This document shows, piece by piece, positions 1 through 7,296 of a DNA stretch of 64,000 nt. Below the pieces are notes generated by a model. That model was not told where the DNA came from. It searched no databases and saw only the letters and a program-made list of their open reading frames with translations. Made by a program: the position numbers and the translations under genes. This stretch comes from CAVTAV01 sp963732795 (GTDB lineage Bacteria > Pseudomonadota > Alphaproteobacteria > CAVTAV01), in the NCBI GenBank assembly GCA_963732795.1, contig CAVTAV010000010.1, forward strand, positions 87,850 to 151,849, written 5' to 3'. The stretch's first letter is position 1. Every line of letters starts with the position of its first letter.

Positions 1-1
1 G

Positions 2-457
2 CCCCAAAGCGATCTTCCGATGGGGGCTTTTGTCAGAGCGGCAGTCGATAATCTCCGTCATTGGGTACTTGACGGCCAAGCGCCGCCCCATGCGAAGCGC
101 TTGATCTGGAAGGGCAACGACCTGGCCCGAGATGCCGTAGGCAACGTGGTGGGGGGCATACGCGCCGCCGAGTATCAGGTCCCGATTGCCCGGTATGGGC
201 GTTATGAGGGGAACGACAAGCCGAATTGTCAGTCCGGCAAGCAGTATCCTAACATTTTTCTCCTTCGAAATGAGTTTTCGCCGGACGAGCTCATGCGTCG
301 TTATGGATCGGCGGCGAAATATGTCACGCTCTATGACGGTGCGATCGATCGGCTTGTCGAGCAACGCTGGCTCCTGCAGGATGACGCCCTGAGATTGAAA
401 GCTAAGGCGTTGGAAGACGCCCGGCGTCAGTTTGGGTCGGATGCGGAGAAGCATTAG
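2..457 (+). CDS. Alpha/beta hydrolase domain protein, C-terminal fragment
   Basis: The reading frame is open to the left edge, so this is the last 151 residues of a larger protein. The fragment has the pattern of the C-terminal part of the exported alpha/beta hydrolase-domain family (Pfam Abhydrolase_10). It shows W-V-x-D-G-x-x-P-P, then a D-x-x-G-N-x-x-G-G-I-R block, a V-P-I-A-x-Y segment and a final helix rich in L, A and K. The nucleophile serine would lie upstream and cannot be seen. It is followed on the same strand by a beta-propeller gene and then the SnoaL-like cluster, so it may belong to the same periplasmic pathway. The family assignment rests on the tail only. Confidence 0.6.
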   Translation, partial: PQSDLPMGAFVRAAVDNLRHWVLDGQAPPHAKRLIWKGNDLARDAVGNVVGGIRAAEYQVPIARYGRYEGNDKPNCQSGKQYPNIFLLRNEFSPDELMRRYGSAAKYVTLYDGAIDRLVEQRWLLQDDALRLKAKALEDARRQFGSDAEKH

Positions 458-562
458 GCCCGGGCGTTTGTCCCGTTGGAAGGAAAGCGGCCAGCGAGCG
501 GCGACGGTTGCAATGTAACGGAACGATTGGCGGTGTGGCGGAGCGAGGTTAGAGTGCAACGT

Positions 563-1540
563 ATGAAGGTAGCCGACTACGGTCATATCAAGATCAGCGG
601 GGCCGTATTCTCGGCCTTTCTCGCGCTCGGCACATTGGCCCCACCCATGGTCATGGCGGCTTCGCCGGTCCATGGCGATATCGTCGTCGACGACACCAAG
701 GTCTTCCCCGAAAGCATGTCGTCCAAAGCCGACGGCACGATCTATATCGGCAGCTCCAAGGGCATCGTGTATCGCGCTCTTCCGGGTGAGAGCCATGCCA
801 AGCCCTGGATCAAGCCGACGCCCGAGAACGGGCTGATGTCCCTGCTCGGCGTGTTGGCCGACGAGAAAACCAACACCTTGTGGCTCTGCACCATGCCGAA
901 CGCCTTCGGCGGCGGGCCGCCTTCGACCAAGCCGTCGACCTTGATGGCGTTTGATCTCAAGACCGGCAAGCGCCGTGGCGCCTATCCATTCCCGCCGCCG
1001 GCCTCGGTTTGCAACGACGTCACCATCGCCAAGGAGGGCACGGCCTATGCCTCGGATACGCGCAACGGCCGCATCTTCCTGTTGAAGCCCGGCGCGAGCG
1101 CGCTCGTTCAATTCGCCGAGGACGACAAGCTCAAAGGCATCGATGGCATCGTCTTCGGTGGCGACGGCACGCTTTATGCCAACAACGTGACCAAAGGCAC
1201 GCTGCTCAGGGTCGATATCAAGCCCGACGGCACCGCAGGCGATATCACGGAATTGAAGCTGTCCCAACCGATCGCCGGGCCGGACGGCTTCCGGCTCATC
1301 TCTGGCAACCGCTTCGTCCTCGCCGAGGGCAATGGCGGCAAGCTCGACGAAGTGACGATCGACGGCGACAAAGCGACGATCAAAACGCTCAAGGAAGGCT
1401 TGATGCAGCCGGCGGCAACCACGCCGGTCGGCGATACGGCCTATGTCATCGAAGGCAAGATCGGCTACTTGGTGGACCCGAAGCTCAAGGGCAAGGATCC
1501 GGGAGAGTTCAAGGCGATTGCCGTGCCGCTCGCGCGGTAG
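563..1540 (+). CDS. Exported SMP-30/gluconolactonase-like beta-propeller protein
   Basis: A protein of about 325 residues with an N-terminal signal peptide ending near ...MVMAASP and then repeated blades (D-G-T-I-Y-I-G, D-G-T-L-Y-A-N-N) typical of SMP-30/gluconolactonase/LRE-like six-bladed propellers. Such proteins often hydrolyse lactones, but I cannot confirm the metal-binding residues, so substrate and even catalysis are open. I chose the ATG at 563 rather than the one at 476 because only the shorter form puts a basic N-terminus directly before the hydrophobic signal core. It sits between the hydrolase fragment and the SnoaL-like genes and is probably exported to the same compartment. Confidence 0.65.
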   Translation: MKVADYGHIKISGAVFSAFLALGTLAPPMVMAASPVHGDIVVDDTKVFPESMSSKADGTIYIGSSKGIVYRALPGESHAKPWIKPTPENGLMSLLGVLADEKTNTLWLCTMPNAFGGGPPSTKPSTLMAFDLKTGKRRGAYPFPPPASVCNDVTIAKEGTAYASDTRNGRIFLLKPGASALVQFAEDDKLKGIDGIVFGGDGTLYANNVTKGTLLRVDIKPDGTAGDITELKLSQPIAGPDGFRLISGNRFVLAEGNGGKLDEVTIDGDKATIKTLKEGLMQPAATTPVGDTAYVIEGKIGYLVDPKLKGKDPGEFKAIAVPLAR

Positions 1541-1562
1541 GGCCGAGAAGAGGGGGGACGGT

Positions 1563-3465
1563 GTGACGGGACGAGCGCATAATCGAGCGAATCGGATCTT
1601 CGGCGCGACTGGCGGCAGGCCTTCTAGGTCTGTTCGTCGCGGGGCCGGCCCTCGCCCAGTCTCCCGGCGCGATGAGCGCGGTGCCCCTGGGCGGCGATTG
1701 CGATCACGCCTGCCTGATCTCCTTCGTCGAGAGCTATATCGACGGCCTGGCGCATCGCGACCCCTCGCGGGTGGCCTTCGCCAAGGATGTCCGCTTCACC
1801 GAGAACGACGTCGAGATGCCGATCGGCAATGACGGGCTATGGGCCACGGTCGACCGGCGTCTCGAAGCGACGCGTCTCGAGGTCGCCGATCCCGAAACCG
1901 GCAATGCCGCCTGGTTCGGCATCGTTCAGGAGCACGGCAAGCCGGCTTATCTCGCCATGCGGATCAAGGTTCTCGACCGGCAAATCACCGAGGTCGAGAC
2001 CGTCGTCAATCGCCTGCCGGATCTGCCGAAGCCGTTCGGCGACGTCACCAAGCTCAAGCACGATCCGAGCCTTCAACGAAATTCTGCCGCCGGAGGAGCG
2101 GCGGTCCCGTCAGCGCCTCGTCGCGGTCGCAAACGGCTATTTCAGCACGGTCGAGCGCAATGACGGCCAGGTCCTGACCGAATTCGACAAGGATTGCGCC
2201 CGCACCGAGAACGGCATGATGCACCACGCGGGGCGGCGGCGGCGCGGCGGCGATCTCCCAAGGCTGCGAGGCCCAGTTCAAGCTCGGCATCTACCGCATC
2301 AACAAGCGGGTGCGGGAGCGGCGCTATCCGATCGTCGATACCGAGCGCGGCGTCGTGGTCGCCTCGGGTTTCTTCGATCACGCCAACACCTTCGACCATT
2401 ACAAGCTGACCGACGGGCGCGAGATGAAGACGGTCCTGAAATGGCCGAACTCGATCACGCTGTTGGAAGCGTTCAAGATCAAATCCGGCAAGATCTATCG
2501 GATCGAGGCGGTCTTCACCTATGTGCCCTATTTCATGCATTCGCCCTTCGCCGGCCCGGCCGCCGTGCCGCCGCAAGCGCCCGCGCCGGGGCTCGCGAAT
2601 CAGGCCCCGCCGAGTTGCGACCGTGCCTGTCTGATCGGTTTCGCCGACAAGTACATGGCCGGGCTGGTGAAGCAGGATTACAAGAAGATGCCCTGGGCCA
2701 AGAAGGTCGCGCTTCTCCGAGAACGAAGTGCCGATGATGATCGGTGACGGTCTCTGGGGCGCGATCAATGGCAAGTCCGCCAAGCCGATCTACGCCGCCG
2801 ATCCCGAGACCGGCAATGTCGCCTGGTTCGGCACGGTGGACGAGCACGGCCAGCCGGCATTCTACGGGATGCGGCTCCGGGTTTCGGGCGACAAGATCGC
2901 CGAGGTCCAGAGCTTCGTCGCGCGCAAGGGCAATCCCGGACCCTATGGCGATCCGACCAAATTCGTCGCCGACCCGGTGTTCGATCAGGTTCTGCCCGAG
3001 GATCAGCGCCGGCCGCGCCAGCGCATGGTCGCCCTGGTAGACGGCTATTTCAGCACCAAGCAGCAGAACGACGGTCAGATCCTGACCGAGCTCGATCCCG
3101 ATTGTCAGCGCATCGCGAATGGCGAAGCGACAACGAGCGGAGACGATTGGGCCGCCAAGCTGGCCAAGGGCTGCGAGGCGCAGTTCAAGCTCGGCGTCTA
3201 CAGGCCGGTCGATCACATCCGCGATCGGAGCTATCCGGTAGTGGACGAGGAGCGGGGCGTGGTCGTCTCGGTCGCCTTCATCGATCATGCGGCGCGCGAC
3301 GCCAAATACGATACGACCGACGGCAAGAGCCACGACATCCAGATCGGCTATCCGAACTCCCGTGGCGAGATCGAAATCTTCAAAATCCGCAACGGCAAAA
3401 TCTATCGCATCCAGGCGGTCTCGGTGTTCCTGCCGTACGACATGCCGACGGCCTGGGAGCATTGA
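1563..3465 (+). pseudogene. Exported NTF2-like protein with an internal tandem duplication, frameshifted
   Basis: Joining the frames gives one secreted protein of about 630 residues made of two homologous halves. Each half begins with a C-D-x-A-C-L block and continues through D-P-E-T-G-N-x-A-W-F-G, Y-F-S-T-x-x-x-N-D-G-Q and R-x-Y-P-V-V-D motifs. The fold resembles paired NTF2/SnoaL-like domains, but I know no functional assignment. A signal peptide ending in ...GPALAQ is encoded at about 1580-1660. A purine-rich stretch (about 1550-1558) precedes a GTG at 1563, which reaches that frame only after one shift. Further shifts lie near 2073, 2235 and 2712. Those near 2073 and 2712 are repaired by removing one base. 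I suspect sequence error more than true decay. Confidence 0.55.
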
Positions 3466-3501
3466 TACTCAACAGCACGCCATAAGCGTGGGGGACAACC
3501 G

Positions 3502-4240
3502 ATGAATAAGAACACGTACAATCCGCTGGCTCTCCGGGGTCGCCCTCGGCGCGGCGCTCGTCGCTTTCGCGCCGCTTCATCCCGCGAAGGCCGATGACGC
3601 CGCGCGGATCAAGGCGCTCAAGGCCAAGATCGCCCGGCTGTCGCATGAGGCGGAGTTCGTCGACGACACCAACAAGATCGAGAATCTCCAGATGGCCTAT
3701 GGCTATTATCTCGATCGCGGATATTGGGACGAGGCGGCGGATCTGTTCGCGAAGGACGCCACGGCCGAGTTCGGCGACGACGGCGTCTATGTCGGCCAGG
3801 ACCATATCCGCAAGCTGATCAAGCTTTATGGCGGCGGCAATCCCGGCCCCGGCCTGCCCTATGGCCAGTATTATCACCATATGCAGCTTCAGCCGGTCGT
3901 GGACGTCGCGCCGGACGGCAAGACCGCCAAAGGCCGGTGGCGCGAATTCACCCTTCTCGGCCAGTTCCACGAATACGCCAAATGGGCCGCCGGCATCTTC
4001 GAGAACGAATACGTCAAGGAAGACGGCGTCTGGAAGATCAAGAAGATGCATTACTACCAGACCTTCGTCGCGCCCTATAAGGGAGGCTGGGCGAGCCTGA
4101 AGCCTGTGAAGGGCGACGATTGGGCCTCGGAAGTCGCGAAGAAGTTCCCGCCGGACGGCCCGCCGAGCACGAAATACAAGCCGTTCCCCGACATCTATGT
4201 GCCGCCGTTCCACTACAAGAACCCGGTAACGGGCAAATAA
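3502..4240 (+). CDS. Secreted SnoaL-like (NTF2 superfamily) protein, one 5' frameshift
   Basis: The ATG at 3502 starts a protein of about 245 residues if one extra base near 3517 is removed. A signal peptide then follows (hydrophobic core ...LGAALVAFAPLHPAKA). As given, the first in-frame ATG is 3692, inside the conserved helix. The mature part has a SnoaL-like domain: a helix with Q-M-A-Y-G-Y-Y, L-F-A-K-D-A-T-A-E-F, a G-V-Y-V-G-x-x-x-I strand and an E-N-E-Y-V-K-E-D-G-V-W strand. It ends with the tail P-P-F-H-Y-K-N-P-V-T-G-K shared with the next four genes. SnoaL-like folds include cyclases, isomerases and dehydratases; no catalytic assignment is possible here. Confidence 0.7.
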
Positions 4241-4252
4241 GGGGGAAGAGCC

Positions 4253-4996
4253 ATGACCAAGACATCAACCAGCATCCTCTCCGCCCTTGTGGTTCTCGGT
4301 TTCGCGGCCGTGCCGGTTGCCGCCGAGGAGGCCAAGGCCCCGACCCTCGAGCAACTCGAAGCGACTGCCAACAAATACGAGATGGAGGTCGCAGTCCTGA
4401 AATCGCATGAGGCGCTCGAACGGCTTCAGGCGATCTATGGCTATTACATCGATAAGGGCCTGTGGGATCAGGCAGCCGCGCTCTTCGCCAAAGACGGAAC
4501 TTACGAATTCGGGCAGCGCGGCGTCTATGTGGGGCCGGCCCATATCAAGAAGGCGCTCGCGCTGTTCGGTCCCGAGCATCTCGAGCCCGGCCAGCTCAAC
4601 AATTACATGATGCTGCAACCGATCATCGACGTCGCGCCGGACAACAAGACCGCCAAGGCGCGCTGGCGCAGCGACGTGCTCCTCGAGAAGAACGGCGAGG
4701 GCCGTTGGGGCGGCGGCGTCTACGAGAACACCTATGTCAACGACCACGGCACCTGGAAATTCCAGTCGCTGCACTATTACGTGACGCAAGAGAGCGATTA
4801 CGACCAGGGTTGGGGCAAGAAGCCGTTTCCGATGGAAGGCCCGAGCAAGGAATTCCCGCCCGATCGGCCGCCGACCGTGGTCTACAAGTCCCTGCCGGGG
4901 GTGTATTTCCCACCCTATCACTACAACAATCCGGTGACGGACAAGCCCGTCCATTACGGGCCCGACCGGGCCGAAAAGCCCGAGCCGAAAAAATGA
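4253..4996 (+). CDS. Secreted SnoaL-like protein
   Basis: A 247-residue exported protein with a signal peptide (cleavage near ...VPVAAEEA), an N-terminal amphipathic helix and a SnoaL-like domain. It shows A-I-Y-G-Y-Y-I-D-K-G, L-F-A-K-D-G-T-Y-E-F and G-V-Y-V-G-P-A-H-I-K. The C-terminal tail is P-P-Y-H-Y-N-N-P-V-T-D-K plus a charged end. It starts 12 bases after the previous gene, and its stop overlaps the start of the following gene (ATGA at 4993-4996), so translation is probably coupled. It is the second of five tail-sharing paralogues before the PQQ dehydrogenase. Role unknown; binding or turnover of a periplasmic small molecule is a guess. Confidence 0.75.
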   Translation: MTKTSTSILSALVVLGFAAVPVAAEEAKAPTLEQLEATANKYEMEVAVLKSHEALERLQAIYGYYIDKGLWDQAAALFAKDGTYEFGQRGVYVGPAHIKKALALFGPEHLEPGQLNNYMMLQPIIDVAPDNKTAKARWRSDVLLEKNGEGRWGGGVYENTYVNDHGTWKFQSLHYYVTQESDYDQGWGKKPFPMEGPSKEFPPDRPPTVVYKSLPGVYFPPYHYNNPVTDKPVHYGPDRAEKPEPKK

Positions 4997-5775
4997 GCGC
5001 GAGTCTCCATCGCCTCTTGGGGCCGGCCGTGGCGCTGGCGCTTGTGGCATTGGGTGCCGCCCCGCCGGCGCATGCGGCGACGGACACCCGGACCCAGCTC
5101 ATCGAGATCCAGCAAAGTCTCAAAACGCTAGGCCTCAAGATCGACCGCTTGCAGGGCCGCAACCAGGTCGAAAAGATCCAGCGGGCTTATGGCTATTACG
5201 TCGACAAGGCGCAGTGGCCGGCAATCGCGGATCTCTTCACCAAGGACGGCACCTATGAGATCGGAGGGCGCGGCGTCTTCGTCGGGCCGAAGCGGGTGCT
5301 CGAATATCTGGTCGTCGGCTTGGGCAAGATCGGGATCGGATCGCGCTATGGTCAGATGATCGACCATCAGCAGTTCCAGGGCGTGGTCAATGTCTCGGCC
5401 GACGGCAAGCATGCTTGGGGCCGCTGGACGGCCTTCGTCATGTCGTCGGTCGGTGGCTATGCCGGCTGGGGCGACTGCATCTACGAGAATGAATACGTCA
5501 AGGAAGACGGGGTCTGGAAGGTCAAGCATCTTCGCGGGCCGTTCCAGATGTATACGAGCTTCGACAAGAGCTGGAAGGACGCGGCCGTCACCAACACATG
5601 GCCGAATAAGTTTCCGCCGCCGCCGGATTTGCCGCCGACCGTGGTCTATCTGACCTACCCAAGCTTCTACGTGCCGGCCTATCACTATCCCAACCCGGTG
5701 ACGGGCAAGCCGATGCCGGCGCCCAATCCGGCCGCGGGCGGCGTGCAGCCGATGAAGCCGGTGGCGCAACGATGA
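4993..5775 (+). CDS. Secreted SnoaL-like protein, paralogue A
   Basis: A 260-residue exported protein starting at an ATG that overlaps the upstream stop codon. The signal peptide ends near ...PPAHAAT. It is followed by a predicted coiled-coil helix (L-I-E-I-Q-Q-S-L-K-T-L-G-L-K-I-D-R-L-Q), then the SnoaL-like core (Q-R-A-Y-G-Y-Y-V-D-K, F-T-K-D-G-T-Y-E-I-G-G-R-G-V-F-V-G-P) and the tail Y-H-Y-P-N-P-V-T-G-K-P-M. It is very close to the next two genes, which points to recent tandem duplication. The core helix-strand arrangement suits a small-ligand pocket, but no conserved catalytic acid/base pair stands out to me. Confidence 0.75.
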   Translation: MSASLHRLLGPAVALALVALGAAPPAHAATDTRTQLIEIQQSLKTLGLKIDRLQGRNQVEKIQRAYGYYVDKAQWPAIADLFTKDGTYEIGGRGVFVGPKRVLEYLVVGLGKIGIGSRYGQMIDHQQFQGVVNVSADGKHAWGRWTAFVMSSVGGYAGWGDCIYENEYVKEDGVWKVKHLRGPFQMYTSFDKSWKDAAVTNTWPNKFPPPPDLPPTVVYLTYPSFYVPAYHYPNPVTGKPMPAPNPAAGGVQPMKPVAQR

Positions 5776-6524
5776 GGGCCGGTCCAGCTTTCGCGTTGAC
5801 TCTCGTGGCATTGGGCGCCGCCCCATCGGCGCACGCGGTGACCGACACCCGGACAGAGCTCGTCGAGATCAAGGCGAGCCTCGATGCGCTCGGCCTGCAG
5901 ATCGAAAGGCTTCAAGGCCGAAATCAGGTCGAGAAGATCCAGCGGGCTTACGGCTATTACGTCGACAAGGCGCAATGGCCGGCGATCGCGGACATGTTCG
6001 CTAAGGACGGCACCTATGAGATCGGCGGGCGTGGCGTCTTTGTCGGGCCGAAGCGGGTGCTCGACTATCTGGTCATCGGCCTGGGGCCGATCGGCATCGG
6101 CACGCGCTACAACCAGATGATCGATCACCAGCAGTTCCAGGGCCTGGTCACGGTTTCGCCCGACGGCAAACATGCCTGGGGGCGTTGGACGGCCTTCGTC
6201 ATGTCGTCGGGCGGCTGGGGCGACGTCACCTATTCGAACGAATATGTGAAAGAGGACGGCGTCTGGAAGGTCCTGCACATCCGCGCTCCCTTCAACATGT
6301 ACACGAACTATAAGGACGGCTGGCAGGAATTCGCGATGAAGAATACCTGGCCGAACAAATTCCCGCCGCCGCCCGATCTGCCGCCGACCGTGGTCTATCT
6401 GACCTATCCGAGCTTCTATGTGGCGCCGTACCATTATCCCAATCCGGTGACCGGCAAGCCGATGCCGAAGCCCAATCCGGCCGCGGGTGGCGTGGCGCTG
6501 ATGAAACCCGTCGCGGAGCCATGA
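5772..6524 (+). CDS. Secreted SnoaL-like protein, paralogue B
   Basis: A 250-residue exported protein whose start overlaps the previous stop by four bases (ATGA), implying coupled translation. It has a signal peptide ending near ...APSAHAVT, then the same coiled-coil helix, SnoaL-like core and tail (A-P-Y-H-Y-P-N-P-V-T-G-K) as paralogue A. Most differences lie in the loop after V-M-S-S, where paralogue A has a longer G-G-Y-A-G-W insertion. Keeping three near-identical copies in one operon suggests a dosage need or a hetero-oligomer, which I cannot decide from sequence. Confidence 0.75.
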   Translation: MRAGPAFALTLVALGAAPSAHAVTDTRTELVEIKASLDALGLQIERLQGRNQVEKIQRAYGYYVDKAQWPAIADMFAKDGTYEIGGRGVFVGPKRVLDYLVIGLGPIGIGTRYNQMIDHQQFQGLVTVSPDGKHAWGRWTAFVMSSGGWGDVTYSNEYVKEDGVWKVLHIRAPFNMYTNYKDGWQEFAMKNTWPNKFPPPPDLPPTVVYLTYPSFYVAPYHYPNPVTGKPMPKPNPAAGGVALMKPVAEP

Positions 6525-7294
6525 TCGCCGCGCGCAAGCCCATCGCCTTTCTGATCGGTCTGTCCCTGGCGGCCGCGGCGTTCGTCTTGCCGGCACGCGC
6601 CGCGACGGACCATCGCGCCGAGCTCATAGAAATTCAGAAAGACCTCGGCATCCTCGGACTCAAGATCGAGCGGTTGCAGGCGCAGAACCAGGTTGAGAAA
6701 ATCCAACGCGCTTATGGCTACTATGTCGATAAGGGCCAATGGCCGGCGATCGCCGATATGTTCGCGCCCGACGGCACCTACGAAATCGGCGGGCGCGGCG
6801 TCTTTATCGGGCCGAAGCGCGCGCTGCAATATCTCCACCGGCTCGGCCCCGTCGGCATCAGCTACGGCGCAATGTATGACCACCAGCAATTCCAGGGCGT
6901 GGTCAATGTCTCGGCCGACGGCAAGCATGCCTGGGGCCGCTGGACCGCTTTCGTCATGGCCGAGGGACGTGGCAGCGCTATCTGGGGCGACTGCATCTAT
7001 GAGAACGAATACGTCAAGGAAGACGGCGTCTGGAAGGTGAAGCACATCCATGCACCCTTCATGATGTACACGAATTACGAGAAGAGCTGGAAGGACTACG
7101 CGATCACGAACACGACGCCGTCCGATCCCGCGACGATTCCGCCGGATCTACCGCCGACCGTGGTCTATCTGACCTATCCCAGCTTCTATGCGCCGCCCTA
7201 TCACTATCCCAATCCGGTGACCGGCAAGCCCATGCCGCCGACCAATCCGGCGGCCGGCGGCACCGCGCCGATGAAGCCGGTCGCCCGCAACTGA
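6521..7294 (+). CDS. Secreted SnoaL-like protein, paralogue C
   Basis: A 257-residue exported protein, the last SnoaL-like gene of the run, joined to the previous one by another ATGA overlap and ending two bases before the PQQ dehydrogenase start. The signal peptide ends near ...LPARAAT. The coiled-coil helix and core are as in paralogues A and B; the C-terminal segment has T-P-S-D-P-A-T-I-P-P in place of the W-P-N-K-F-P-P-P region, then the shared tail P-P-Y-H-Y-P-N-P-V-T-G-K. Its tight linkage to a quinoprotein dehydrogenase is the best clue to function: an accessory or downstream step acting on the dehydrogenase substrate or product. Confidence 0.75.
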   Translation: MIAARKPIAFLIGLSLAAAAFVLPARAATDHRAELIEIQKDLGILGLKIERLQAQNQVEKIQRAYGYYVDKGQWPAIADMFAPDGTYEIGGRGVFIGPKRALQYLHRLGPVGISYGAMYDHQQFQGVVNVSADGKHAWGRWTAFVMAEGRGSAIWGDCIYENEYVKEDGVWKVKHIHAPFMMYTNYEKSWKDYAITNTTPSDPATIPPDLPPTVVYLTYPSFYAPPYHYPNPVTGKPMPPTNPAAGGTAPMKPVARN

Positions 7295-7296
7295 AG

